In this document: positions 20,884 to 31,379 of the stretch, one piece after another | How positions within the stretch are numbered: position 1 is the stretch's first letter | Layout of the letters: the number at the start of each line of letters is the position of its first letter | Assembly: GCA_030427585.1 (NCBI GenBank) | Contig: JAUIBW010000006.1 | Span: forward strand, 62,001-126,000 | DNA: 64,000 nt | DNA from: Bacteroidia bacterium | Lineage (GTDB): Bacteria > Bacteroidota > Bacteroidia > Flavobacteriales > Flavobacteriaceae | Direction: 5' to 3' | The notes under the pieces: model-generated | Seen by the model: only the letters and a program-made list of their open reading frames with translations | What the model was told of the DNA's origin: nothing | Database searches by the model: none | Made by a program: the position numbers and the translations under genes

Positions 20884-21858
20884 ATGCAAGAAAAAGACCT
20901 TATAAAATTTATAAAGGGAGATGCTAGTCCTGATGAAAAGAAAATAGTAGTCGAATGGATTAAAAAAGATAGTAAGCATCAAAAACAGTTCAATTTACTT
21001 AAAGCAGAATATGTTGCTTCTAATTTGGATTCGTTAAGCGATATAGATGTTAATGCTCAATACCAACGTTTTCATTCTAAGAGAACTAAAAAGAAAAGAT
21101 ACTATTACACAGCTATTGCAGCATCAATAGTGGTACCTTTTATGATGTGGTATATGTTTACATCTTTTCCTGGTAACGATTCGGTTGTTGATACTATAGA
21201 AATTCTTAATACTACTACTAAGTATGTAGCGACCAGCCATGGAGGGTACAAAACTGTAGTATTACCAGATGGTTCTACGATTGTATTAAATGCAAATAGT
21301 AGTCTTACTTATCCTATTACATTTACAGATAGTATTAGAAAAGTTACATTAATAGGAGAAGCATTTTTTGATATAAAAAGAGATGTAACCAAACCTTTTA
21401 TAGTAACTACAGACCATATTAATATTAGAGTTTTGGGTACATCATTTAATGTGAAATCCTATCCAAAAGATGAAAAAGTTGAAACTACATTGGTAACAGG
21501 AAAAGTTGAAGTTTTTCAACAACAAAAAGAAAAACCTATCGTTTTGGAACCATCGCAAAGAGCAATTTTTGATAAAGAAAAAAGTAATATCAAAGTAGAT
21601 AGAGTGGATTCTAAAAATATAGTGGCCTGGCAGGAAGGTAAATTAATTTTTGATAAAACCCCATTAAAACAAGTTGTATTAGATCTAAACAGAAAATATA
21701 ATGTAGAATTTACAATTAAGTCTGATTCACTTCTACAATACAAATATACAGGAGAGTTCGATAACCTTACCCTAAAAGAGGTGTTAGAACTCATCAAAAT
21801 GTCTTCACCTATTAATTATAAATATGTAAACAACAAAGTCATGCTCAATTCAGAATAA
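20884..21858 (+). CDS. FecR family anti-sigma factor
   Basis: YKTVVLPDGSTIVLNANSSLTYP, GEAFFDIKRDVTKPFIV, VLGTSFNVKSY motifs. Confidence 0.92.
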   Translation: MQEKDLIKFIKGDASPDEKKIVVEWIKKDSKHQKQFNLLKAEYVASNLDSLSDIDVNAQYQRFHSKRTKKKRYYYTAIAASIVVPFMMWYMFTSFPGNDSVVDTIEILNTTTKYVATSHGGYKTVVLPDGSTIVLNANSSLTYPITFTDSIRKVTLIGEAFFDIKRDVTKPFIVTTDHINIRVLGTSFNVKSYPKDEKVETTLVTGKVEVFQQQKEKPIVLEPSQRAIFDKEKSNIKVDRVDSKNIVAWQEGKLIFDKTPLKQVVLDLNRKYNVEFTIKSDSLLQYKYTGEFDNLTLKEVLELIKMSSPINYKYVNNKVMLNSE

Positions 21859-21950
21859 TATAATAAATAGAGAAGAGGATGCGGTAACATCCTCTTCTGT
21901 TAATCATTTAATTAGACTCAGAATTAGAATAATTAAAATCACACAAAATT

Positions 21951-24900
21951 ATGAAAAAAAACCTTTCCGGAGTTTTCTTATCCAGAAAACATCTTATAAG
22001 AATTATGAAAATTTATTCTTTACTTATATGTATTACCATTTCAAAACTATTTTCATTTAATACATATTCTCAAAATATCTCAATCTCACTTGAGGAAGTT
22101 ACACTACAAACTGCTATTGAAGAGATTGAACAAAAAAGCGAATTTCGTTTCTTTTATAATAATAATTTGGTCGATATTTCAAGAAAAGTGTCTCTTGTTG
22201 CTACTAATGAGCGAGTAAAAAAAGTGTTGTACGGGCTATTTGATGATACTAATATAAATTTTAAGATTTATAAAAATCAAATTGTTTTATTTCCAAGAAA
22301 TGTAAAAACATCTGGATTAGCTCTTAAAAATCTATTAGATTATATAGAAAAAAAGTCAGTAGAGCAAACCAATAAAAATACGACTAGTGATAAAACTAAA
22401 ACACAGCAAAATTTTGTAAGCGGTACAATACAAAGTGAAGAAGGCTACCCTTTACCAGGAGTTAATGTAATTATTAAAGGAACAAATAAAGGGACGTTAA
22501 CAGATTTTGATGGTAATTATAAATTAGAAGCAAACCAAGGTGATGCCCTGGTATTTTCTTATGTAGGTTTTGAAACACAGGAAATTGTAGTAACTAAGAA
22601 TGTTATCGATGTAGTCCTAAAAGAAGATATTAGTAATCTAGAAGAAGTAGTTGTAACGGGATACGCTGTCCAACGAAAGTCTAGGCTTACTGGCTCAGCG
22701 ATAAATGTAAAATTGGAAGCAATTAATGCTACGCCAAGAGCTGCAATACAAGAGAGTATTCAAGGTAATGTTCCTGGAGTGTTTGTTACAGCAGATAGTG
22801 GGCAACCAGGAGCGACACCAAATATAAGGATTAGAGGAGTTGGATCTTTTACTGCTTCATTTCCATTATATGTAATTGATGGAATCCAAACAAGAGATGC
22901 TTCAATAATTACTTCTCTTAATCCAGGAGATATTAAAACGATTTCTGTTTTAAAAGATGCTGCTGCTACTTCTATTTATGGAACTCGGGGAGCCAATGGA
23001 GTAATAGTGATTCAAACGAAATCTGGTGAACAAGGTAAAATGATTATTTCATATAGTGCACAAGCTGGATTATCTTCTCCAACAGTAGCAGATCGCTTTA
23101 AGCCTCTTAATACTTCAGAATTACAAGAATTATTGGTAGAAGGAGTACAAAATGCAGGAATACGTGATAATGATAATGATGCATTGACTTACATAACAGA
23201 TAGAGGTTTTAATCCTGATGTGAATACAGACTGGTTTGATTTATTAACTCAAGATGGTTTCTATCAACAACATGATTTATCCTTGAGGGGAGGAAATGAA
23301 AATACCAAGTATTATTTTTCAGGAGGGTATTATAATCAAGAAGGAGTTATCATTGGTTCTCAGTTTGAAAGAATGAACTCAAGAATTAAAATTGATCAAA
23401 GGATAAATACCAGAATTACGCTTAAAGCAAATCTGTCTTATAATAAGAATATTTCTAATGTAAGGCCTGATGGAGGGGCTTTTGCTAATCCCGTAAGATC
23501 AATATACCGAATAAGGCCCGATATTTCCCCTTATAACGAAGATGGAACATTTAATTTTGGGTTTAATAGTACGCATAACCCTGTAGCCCAAGCTGAAAAT
23601 GAAACTAGAAGAAATATAACGCATAGAATTTTAGCAGGAGGAGATTTGTCTTACAAAATACTAAAAGGACTTTCTTTTGAGTCATCTATTAATATGAATC
23701 AGGGATTTAGGGATGATTATATCAGACTCCCCGCAGGCTATGGAGATGGCAGACCTACAGGAAGAGGAAATCAGGATTCTGACTTTTTGTTTACCTGGCT
23801 ATTTAGAAATATGTTACGATATAATATGAATTGGCACAATCATAATATATCAGCTTTTGGAGGATATGAACTTCAAAAAACCAGAAACAAGTTTACTGAT
23901 ATACAAGTTGAAAATATTCCTGATGGATTTGAAGATTTAAATGCTGGTAGCTTGCCAACAGAAGCTTCAACAAATAGAAGACAGAGCGGATTAAATTCAG
24001 TGTTTTTTAATGCTGAATACTCATACGGTGATAAGTATCTGATTAGTGGCTCGCTTAGGCGAGATGGGAGCTCTACATTTAAAGATGATAATCGATATGG
24101 TATTTTCTGGTCTGTTGGTATTGGTTGGAATATTGCTAATGAGCAGTTTATGAGCTCATTAGGTTTTATAAATGACTTTAAATTAAGGGCAAGTTATGGA
24201 GAGAATGGAAACGATCCTATTGCTGGTAATGAGAATTCTAATAGTGTTGATGATAACCCTTATGCTGTATTTGATCTTTTTTCTATTAATGATTATGATG
24301 GCAGTCCTGGATTGTTCTTCTCCGATTTAGGAAACCCTAATTTAAAATGGGAAGTTAATAAACCTTTAAATATTGGACTTGATTATTCTTTATTGAATAA
24401 TAGAATACAAGGAAGTTTTGACTGGTATAAAAGAGAAACCACTGATCTTATTAGGGCAAGGCCTATTTCATCTACAAATGGAGATGTAGATATTGTACAA
24501 AATATTGGAGCAATGGAAAATACCGGAATTGAATTTAACATCACCACACGTAATATTGTAAATGTAAGTGATGGATTTACCTGGACGACTAGTTTTAATT
24601 TTACAACAAATAAAAATAAAATAACTAAGCTATCTGGTGATGGAGAACCTATTATAGGAGGAACCCGTATTACTGCTGTTGGAGAAGATTTTGAAACATT
24701 CTATCTCCCTCGATATGCAGGGGTGGACCCTAATAATGGAGAAGCACTATGGTTTATAAATGACGAATCAGATGCTACTACTAATAATTATGGTGATGCA
24801 GATCAGGTGATTATTGGTAATGCTACTCCAGATTTTTTTGCAGGTTTTAGAAACACATTTTCATATAAAGGAATCTCTTTAGATTTTCAACTTTATAGTG

Positions 24901-25337
24901 CCTGGGGTGGATTGGTATATGATACATGGAACAGATTTACACTTAGTGATGGTTCCCGAAGACTTTCTAGTACGGGCAATGTAACTCGTGGTACTTACGA
25001 AAGAAGATGGCAACAACCAGGAGACATGACAGACGTACCCGCTTTTGTTTATGGTAATAGACAAACTGGTCAATCGTCTAAACCCTCAAGCAGATTTGTA
25101 TATGATGGATCTTTTATACGATTACGAGATGTGACTCTTGCATATTCAATACCGGCTAAAAGTATTGAAACCATTGGCCTCTCTACTGCCAGAATTTATA
25201 TTAAAGGAAATAACTTATATACTTATATTAAAGATGATCGGTTAGAACGAGATCCTGAAGCTGGATCAGACGGTAGATTGAACCAAGAGATTCCGATTTC
25301 AAGAGCTTTATTTTTAGGTATCGATTTAACATTTTAA
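21951..25337 (+). CDS. SusC/RagA family TonB-linked outer membrane protein with N-terminal STN domain
   Basis: STN domain (LQTAIEEIEQKSEFRFFYNNNLVD), carboxypeptidase-D-like plug, LEEVVVTGYAVQRKS TonB box, YVIDGIQTRD, GANGVIVIQTK. Confidence 0.95.
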   Translation: MKKNLSGVFLSRKHLIRIMKIYSLLICITISKLFSFNTYSQNISISLEEVTLQTAIEEIEQKSEFRFFYNNNLVDISRKVSLVATNERVKKVLYGLFDDTNINFKIYKNQIVLFPRNVKTSGLALKNLLDYIEKKSVEQTNKNTTSDKTKTQQNFVSGTIQSEEGYPLPGVNVIIKGTNKGTLTDFDGNYKLEANQGDALVFSYVGFETQEIVVTKNVIDVVLKEDISNLEEVVVTGYAVQRKSRLTGSAINVKLEAINATPRAAIQESIQGNVPGVFVTADSGQPGATPNIRIRGVGSFTASFPLYVIDGIQTRDASIITSLNPGDIKTISVLKDAAATSIYGTRGANGVIVIQTKSGEQGKMIISYSAQAGLSSPTVADRFKPLNTSELQELLVEGVQNAGIRDNDNDALTYITDRGFNPDVNTDWFDLLTQDGFYQQHDLSLRGGNENTKYYFSGGYYNQEGVIIGSQFERMNSRIKIDQRINTRITLKANLSYNKNISNVRPDGGAFANPVRSIYRIRPDISPYNEDGTFNFGFNSTHNPVAQAENETRRNITHRILAGGDLSYKILKGLSFESSINMNQGFRDDYIRLPAGYGDGRPTGRGNQDSDFLFTWLFRNMLRYNMNWHNHNISAFGGYELQKTRNKFTDIQVENIPDGFEDLNAGSLPTEASTNRRQSGLNSVFFNAEYSYGDKYLISGSLRRDGSSTFKDDNRYGIFWSVGIGWNIANEQFMSSLGFINDFKLRASYGENGNDPIAGNENSNSVDDNPYAVFDLFSINDYDGSPGLFFSDLGNPNLKWEVNKPLNIGLDYSLLNNRIQGSFDWYKRETTDLIRARPISSTNGDVDIVQNIGAMENTGIEFNITTRNIVNVSDGFTWTTSFNFTTNKNKITKLSGDGEPIIGGTRITAVGEDFETFYLPRYAGVDPNNGEALWFINDESDATTNNYGDADQVIIGNATPDFFAGFRNTFSYKGISLDFQLYSAWGGLVYDTWNRFTLSDGSRRLSSTGNVTRGTYERRWQQPGDMTDVPAFVYGNRQTGQSSKPSSRFVYDGSFIRLRDVTLAYSIPAKSIETIGLSTARIYIKGNNLYTYIKDDRLERDPEAGSDGRLNQEIPISRALFLGIDLTF

Positions 25338-25348
25338 TTTATAACATC

Positions 25349-26749
25349 ATGAAAAATAAAATATTATATACCCTTGGAGCATTTGTTTTGATGTTAAGTG
25401 CTTGTGAGGACACATTAGAACAGGAATTTTCAGACAATGTAGAGGTTTCTAATGCCATTGTAGATCTTAATTCTTTAAATTTAGCAGCAAATGGTTCTTA
25501 TAGCTTGTTTGCAGATACAGATGTATATAACCGTACCATTATGTTGCTTCCTGAAATTTTATCTGACAATGCATTTATAGATGCATTTGATAATACAGGG
25601 AGGTATTTGGATTTTGATTTATATACAGTGAACTCTAATAATAGATTCATAACTCCTGCCTGGGAAGATCTTACACGTATTATAGCTTCTACTTCAATAA
25701 TCATAGAAAGGGCAGAGTTATTATTTTTTCCTGAGTCAGAGCAAGAAGATGCAGAGCAATATATAGGAGAAATGTACGCATTAAGGGCATTGGCATTTCA
25801 TAATCTTCAATTATTATTTGCTCAACCTTATAATTTTACGTCAGATGCTTCTCATTTTGGTATACCTATTCCTGATTTTGAAACTTTAGGGGATGGAGGT
25901 ACAATCCAAGAGCCGGGAAGAAGCACAACAGCAGTCGTTTATGCTCAAATTGAAAGTGATTTAGTAAAGGCTATTGATCTTATGAAAAAAAAGTCATCTC
26001 CTTACAGAATGGATGTTTATGCAGCAAAAGCATTACTTGCCCGAGTGTATTTACATATGGAAGATTGGGGAAAAGCAAGAGATATGGCTACCGATGTAAT
26101 TGATAATAGTGGGAATAAGCTATTAGAGAATCAAGAATACATTGCAAGTTGGGCTTTAGATGATAATAGTGAGACTTTATTTACATTAGTAAATAATGAA
26201 ACTGATAATTCAGGAACAAATTCCATCGGTTATTTTTATCTCACTTATAAAGATGCTTTCGCCACAGACGATTTTGTGAATATTTTGAGTAATACAGATG
26301 TTAGAAAAGAATTATACCCGGTTGATGATGGTGTGAATTTGGTTACGAAATTTCCTAAAGTAGCGGCTCAAGATGATAACATACAAATATTAAGATTATC
26401 AGAAATGTATTTAATTAAAGCAGAGGCTCATGCTCAATTAAATGAAGATATAGATGCTCAACAAGCTTTGGATGCTATTATACAGAGGGCCGATCCATTA
26501 GCAGTTGCATCTACAGAAACTGGACAGGCATTAATAGATAAAATTATTTTAGAAAGACGTAAAGAATTAGCTTTTGAAGGGTTTAGACTTTATGATCTTA
26601 GCAGATATAGAATTACATTTAGTAAATTTCTTCAAGATGGAAACCCTATTGTAATTTCTGCTCCAGAGAACAGAACAATTATGCCTATACCTATCGATGA
26701 GATTAATGTAAACCCTAATATTGCTAATCAACAAAACCCAGGATATTAA
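25349..26749 (+). CDS. RagB/SusD family nutrient uptake outer membrane lipoprotein
   Basis: Lipobox LMLSACED; EMYALRALAFHNLQLLFAQPYN; ILERRKELAFEGFRLYDLSRY. Confidence 0.92.
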   Translation: MKNKILYTLGAFVLMLSACEDTLEQEFSDNVEVSNAIVDLNSLNLAANGSYSLFADTDVYNRTIMLLPEILSDNAFIDAFDNTGRYLDFDLYTVNSNNRFITPAWEDLTRIIASTSIIIERAELLFFPESEQEDAEQYIGEMYALRALAFHNLQLLFAQPYNFTSDASHFGIPIPDFETLGDGGTIQEPGRSTTAVVYAQIESDLVKAIDLMKKKSSPYRMDVYAAKALLARVYLHMEDWGKARDMATDVIDNSGNKLLENQEYIASWALDDNSETLFTLVNNETDNSGTNSIGYFYLTYKDAFATDDFVNILSNTDVRKELYPVDDGVNLVTKFPKVAAQDDNIQILRLSEMYLIKAEAHAQLNEDIDAQQALDAIIQRADPLAVASTETGQALIDKIILERRKELAFEGFRLYDLSRYRITFSKFLQDGNPIVISAPENRTIMPIPIDEINVNPNIANQQNPGY

Positions 26750-26790
26750 AATATAAAGAAGGACTAAGATTTGAGTTGGTCATTGGTAAT

Positions 26791-26823
26791 GGGCTCGATT
26801 AATAGTAAAAATTAGTCGAGCTC
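26791..26823 (+). terminator. Putative terminator hairpin after the SusCD locus
   Basis: GGGCTCGATTAAT-agtaaaa-ATTAGTCGAGCTC stem (two G-U pairs); weak T-tract. Confidence 0.5.
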
Positions 26824-26895
26824 ATTTAATATAAAGACCTGTTTAATCATTAAATTTCCGTTTAAAAATCCATATCTTGGCAGTAACAAAATGTA

Positions 26896-27492
26896 ATGTT
26901 TTGTATGCCTAATTTTGAATGGATGAATTATAAAATTCTTGATGAAAGTTTGGTTTATGATGGCTTTTTAAAAATTAAAAAAGCCATAGTTACTCATGAT
27001 CGATTTCATAAAAATACTCCGGTGATATATTCTCGGGAAATGGTGGATCGAGGAGATTCTGTTGCAATTTTATTATATGAGAAAGACACCGATCATCTAA
27101 TCTTGATCAATCAATTTCGTTACCCTACCACAAAAAATGGTAATGGCTGGCTTATTGAAATTCCGGCAGGAGGCTTAGAAAAAAATGAAGACCCTGTTGC
27201 ATGTGCTATTCGCGAAGTCGAAGAAGAAACGGGATATCGAGCAAATAATTTAAGACATATCACTACATTTTATGCTACCCCGGGTGGTTCTTCTGAAAGA
27301 ATGTATTTGTATTATGCCGAAGTTTCTGAGAAAGATAAAATATATGAAGGAGGAGGGTTACAAGAAGAGGAGGAAGATATAGAGTTATGTAAGTACCATA
27401 TCTCAGAAATAGATGATTTATTAATATCCAAAAAGATAAACGATGCAAAAACCATTATAGCACTACAATGGTTTAAAATAACGTTTAAGTAA
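26896..27492 (+). CDS. NUDIX hydrolase (ADP-ribose/GDP-mannose pyrophosphatase-like)
   Basis: Nudix box GGLEKNEDPVACAIREVEEETGY. Confidence 0.88.
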   Translation: MFCMPNFEWMNYKILDESLVYDGFLKIKKAIVTHDRFHKNTPVIYSREMVDRGDSVAILLYEKDTDHLILINQFRYPTTKNGNGWLIEIPAGGLEKNEDPVACAIREVEEETGYRANNLRHITTFYATPGGSSERMYLYYAEVSEKDKIYEGGGLQEEEEDIELCKYHISEIDDLLISKKINDAKTIIALQWFKITFK

Positions 27493-27517
27493 AGTTTGCC
27501 AATTGCAAATAAACTTG

Positions 27518-28105
27518 TTATTCGCAATTGGTAGTAACGGTAACTTTTTTTAATTTTTTCCAGATTTGATGTTCGAGGGGTTGCGGAGATAAATTAAATA
27601 ATATAAGGTGCTTGTTTTGTAATTCACACTTACTGTAATTTACTGTAATATTTAAATTCAATTCTTTTTTTGTAGTAAATGTATCATAAGTAAGTATTTT
27701 TCCTACGTATACAGAATCATTTACTTTTTCAAAAAAAGCTTTAGATTTGGGTATTTTACTCTTTTGTCTAGTATCTGTTTTGGATACCAAGTGCATTAAG
27801 CCATCAAAATAAACTTCCATTTCGGATTCAATTTTTTTGGCAGATAACTCAGGATCCTCGTTTATATCCCATAAAAATACATATGAAAAATAGTCTGAAG
27901 CGCCTTCTTTTCCCCACCCTGGAGCAAAACGTACATATTCGACACCCGAATATTGTAAAGAAGTAGCAAATTCTAAAGGAAATTCAATAACTTCGCTCCT
28001 CCAATTTTCTGAAGCACTTAATAAATTTTTGATTTTGGTAGTATTGTCACATTGAACAAATAATAGCGTTATTATAATAAAAGGTATGGTTTTTGCAAAA
28101 GACAT
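27518..28105 (-). CDS. Hypothetical lipoprotein
   Basis: Signal plus lipobox IITLLFVQC; no recognised domain. Confidence 0.6.
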   Translation of the reverse strand: MSFAKTIPFIIITLLFVQCDNTTKIKNLLSASENWRSEVIEFPLEFATSLQYSGVEYVRFAPGWGKEGASDYFSYVFLWDINEDPELSAKKIESEMEVYFDGLMHLVSKTDTRQKSKIPKSKAFFEKVNDSVYVGKILTYDTFTTKKELNLNITVNYSKCELQNKHLILFNLSPQPLEHQIWKKLKKVTVTTNCE

Positions 28106-28203
28106 ATTAAAATGTTATTTTAAGCAATAAAAATACAAAATTGTATAATTACAGATTTTTCATAAATTTGTGTTAAAAGGGAATAGAATACAAAACCTAC
28201 AAA

Positions 28204-29085
28204 ATGAATTATTATAGAGAATTTTTACTATTATTTATTTTCGTAATTCAGATGGCCCCAGCTCAGACTGAACAAGATCGAAAAGAAGCAGAGATTATTA
28301 ATATCCAAAAAGGAATTGTTGCCAAACTTACAGGTCATGAACCTATTAAAGGCAGAAAAAAATTAAAAAGTAGAGAAAGTGCTTCAGAAAGGAAGGCTTC
28401 TGCAGACTTTTTATATAATTCTTTAAAAGATATAGGACTTAAGCCTGAAAGACATTCTTATAATGTGAAGGATAAAAAGGGAAACTTATTTAATGGTACA
28501 AACGTTTATGCCGAAATTCCTGCCACCAATGGCAATGATGAATATGTAGTGATAGCCGCACATTTTGATACTGTTAAAGATAGCCCTGGTGCAGTTCATA
28601 ATGCTACAGGAGTTGCGATAGCATATTATGTTGCTATGAAACTAACAGAATTAAAAGAACGTAACCGAAATTTTATGGTCGTGTTCTTTGACCATTGGAA
28701 AAGTAATATGGTTGGTACTAGGATGTTTACCAAAAAGTTGAAAGATGAAGAATATAAAATCCATTCAATGCATCGATCTGATTATATGGGATGGGATAAT
28801 GACGAAGATAGAGCAATCGAGATGCTGGCATCCAGTCTCAGTTTAGAATCATTATATCGTATAGAATCTCCTGTGCCCATTTATAAAAGAGAAGTAGCTA
28901 CACCAGAAAGTAGGTTTTTTGCTAATTTTGGTTATGAAACCGTTACGCTTACTGCAGAGTTGAAAAATGCTGATAACTCACCTTTTGTACGCCAGAGCGA
29001 AGATAAGTATACAACAGTAAATTTTAAATACCTGGCATCTACTACCGATATTGTTCATGGAGTAATGAAATCTTTGGCTAAATAA
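28204..29085 (+). CDS. Secreted M28-fold protein with degenerate active site
   Basis: AAHFDTVKDSPGAVHNATGVA and VVFFDHWKSNMVGTRMF align to M28 motifs but lack the bridging Asp and the catalytic Glu-Glu. Confidence 0.75.
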   Translation: MNYYREFLLLFIFVIQMAPAQTEQDRKEAEIINIQKGIVAKLTGHEPIKGRKKLKSRESASERKASADFLYNSLKDIGLKPERHSYNVKDKKGNLFNGTNVYAEIPATNGNDEYVVIAAHFDTVKDSPGAVHNATGVAIAYYVAMKLTELKERNRNFMVVFFDHWKSNMVGTRMFTKKLKDEEYKIHSMHRSDYMGWDNDEDRAIEMLASSLSLESLYRIESPVPIYKREVATPESRFFANFGYETVTLTAELKNADNSPFVRQSEDKYTTVNFKYLASTTDIVHGVMKSLAK

Positions 29086-29106
29086 AGATTTAAAAAATAA
29101 AAATTG

Positions 29107-29134
29107 AAGAGTTCTTACCGAAGTAAGAACTCTT
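29107..29134. terminator. Hairpin terminator between convergent genes
   Basis: AAGAGTTCTTAC-CGAA-GTAAGAACTCTT. Confidence 0.75.
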
Positions 29135-30404
29135 TTAGTTTTTCATAATTATTTACCATTATACTATGTTTTTCTTTACCCATCACTTTTTGAATCTGAT
29201 TCGGGATTTCTATAGTTGTATCCAGAGTTTCTTCAACTATATTTAAAAATTTAACCGGGTGAGCCGTTTCTAAAAATATACCATATTGATCATTAGTGAT
29301 CTCATGCTCTTTAAGTCCCAAATATCCGACAGCACCATGTGGATCGGCAACATATCCCGTTTCATTATATATCATTTTCATAGCTTTTCTGGTCTGATCA
29401 TCATTAAAACTATATGCAGAGAAGTTATTCTTAAGATCGGCAAAACTATGATTAAAAAGTTGTTGTATTCTGATAAAATTACTTGGATTACCTACATCCA
29501 TCGCATTAGAAATTGTAGCTTTTGATGGTTTTGGTTGATATTCTGAAGTTTCTAAATACCTAACAACAGTATCGTTTATATTGGTCGATGCTACAAACTG
29601 TTTAACAGGAAGTCCTAATTTGTGAGCTACAATTCCTGCGCAAATATTACCAAAATTACCACTAGGTACAGAAAATACAATATCTTTTTTCTTATGCTTA
29701 ACCTGTTTGTAGGCAAATAAGAAATAAAATAATTGCGGAAGCCATCTAGCTACATTAATAGAATTTGCCGACGTTAATTGTTTATGATCCGTAATACTTA
29801 TATCCAAAAATGCAGTTTTTACCATTTCCTGACAGTCATCAAATACTCCGTCGACTTCTAAAGCTGTTATGTTTTGCCCTAGTGTAGTTAATTGTTTCTC
29901 TTGTATTTTGCTTACTTTCCCGCTGGGATAGAGAATAACCACATTTACGCCTTTTACTCCTAAAAAGCCATTTGCAACCGCACCACCGGTATCTCCAGAA
30001 GTAGCGACCAAAACAGTAACCTCGTTTTCGTTATTTCTATTAAAGTATCCTAAACATCGTGCCATAAAACGGGCTCCAACATCTTTAAAAGCCATAGTTG
30101 GGCCATGAAATAGTTCTAAGGTTCCTATATTATCTTCGACTTCTACAACCGGGAAATCAAAACTTAAAACATCGGCCAAAATATCCCGTAGTTCTGGTTC
30201 AGGAATTTCATCCCCAACAAATTGTTGTATTGCCTGATAAGCAATTTCAATGTTATCCAGGTGTTCTATGTTTTCAAAAAACGAACCGGGTAACGGAGTA
30301 ATATTTTCTGGAAAGTACAATCCTCGATCTGGAGCTAAACCTTTTATGACAGCTTCAGAAAAGGATACTTTAGGAGCATTATTATTTAAGCTATAGTATT
30401 GCAT
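29115..30404 (-). CDS. thrC: Threonine synthase
   Basis: MQYYSLNNNAPKVSFSEAVIKGLAPDRGLYFPE; FHGPTMAFKDVGARF; ATSGDTGGAVANGF. Confidence 0.95.
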   Translation of the reverse strand: MQYYSLNNNAPKVSFSEAVIKGLAPDRGLYFPENITPLPGSFFENIEHLDNIEIAYQAIQQFVGDEIPEPELRDILADVLSFDFPVVEVEDNIGTLELFHGPTMAFKDVGARFMARCLGYFNRNNENEVTVLVATSGDTGGAVANGFLGVKGVNVVILYPSGKVSKIQEKQLTTLGQNITALEVDGVFDDCQEMVKTAFLDISITDHKQLTSANSINVARWLPQLFYFLFAYKQVKHKKKDIVFSVPSGNFGNICAGIVAHKLGLPVKQFVASTNINDTVVRYLETSEYQPKPSKATISNAMDVGNPSNFIRIQQLFNHSFADLKNNFSAYSFNDDQTRKAMKMIYNETGYVADPHGAVGYLGLKEHEITNDQYGIFLETAHPVKFLNIVEETLDTTIEIPNQIQKVMGKEKHSIMVNNYEKLKEFLLR

Positions 30405-30429
30405 TATTTTTTTATTTTCTGTATTCAGT

Positions 30430-31353
30430 TTATTCTATTATCTTAATTCCTTTACCATTAATCTTTGAAATGTGTATATCAAAATCAATTCCTGTTTTGT
30501 CGTAAATATCTTGTATCACATTTGCTACATCGTTTGCAATCTTCATACCTTTACTAAGTGCAAAAATCGAAGGCCCCGAACCAGATATTCCCGAACCCAA
30601 AGCACCTTTTGCAATAGCTGCATTTTTAACATTATTAAATTCAGGAATTAAAATAGATCGTAACGGTTCGATAATTACATCATCCAGACTTCTACCAATT
30701 AAATCATAATCTTCTGTAAACAATCCAGCAACAAACCCTCCTAGGTTTCCCCATTGATGAATTGCTTTTTTTAAGGTTACTTTATGTTTGATTACAGATC
30801 GTGAATCTGATGTTTTTACTTCTATTTGCGGATGAATAACGGTCATTACCAGGTCTTTTGGTGAATGTAGTTTTATAATATCCAATGGATCATAACTACG
30901 TACCAAAGTAAATCCACCAAGAAGAGCAGGGGCAACATTATCTGCATGTGCATTACCACTCGCTAATTTTTCCCCTTCCATTGCAAATTTTACCAATTCG
31001 TGTGTGGTAAATGGATTACCTAATAAATGGTTTATAGCCCAAACAGCACCAGAGCTACTGGCGGCACTACTTCCTATTCCGCTACCTGCTTTTATCTTTT
31101 TATAAATTTCAATAGCGACTCCAATGTTCTCTCCGTATGCTTTAAGAAAAGCTTCAACAGCGACACCAGCAACATTTTTATGAGTCTCCATAGGAAGATC
31201 AGCTCCTTCAATCTTTGTTATTTTTACACCAGGATCTGCTGTGATAGAAATTACCATTTCGTCACCAACATTATCCAGACAACATCCTAACACATCAAAT
31301 CCGCAAGAAAGATTGGCAACCGTAGCAGGGGCAAATATTTTGATACTTTTCAT
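30430..31353 (-). CDS. thrB: Homoserine kinase
   Basis: FAPATVANLSCGFDVLG; GSGIGSSAASSSGAVWA GHMP kinase motif. Confidence 0.95.
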   Translation of the reverse strand: MKSIKIFAPATVANLSCGFDVLGCCLDNVGDEMVISITADPGVKITKIEGADLPMETHKNVAGVAVEAFLKAYGENIGVAIEIYKKIKAGSGIGSSAASSSGAVWAINHLLGNPFTTHELVKFAMEGEKLASGNAHADNVAPALLGGFTLVRSYDPLDIIKLHSPKDLVMTVIHPQIEVKTSDSRSVIKHKVTLKKAIHQWGNLGGFVAGLFTEDYDLIGRSLDDVIIEPLRSILIPEFNNVKNAAIAKGALGSGISGSGPSIFALSKGMKIANDVANVIQDIYDKTGIDFDIHISKINGKGIKIIE

Positions 31354-31379
31354 TTGTTGTTTTTTTTAGTACATTTTAG

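Noticed and set aside
27499-27531. CCAATTGCAAATAA...TTATTCGCAATTGG inverted repeat
   Set aside because: Probably an ordinary terminator between convergent genes overlapping the 3' end of the 27518 gene; not unusual.
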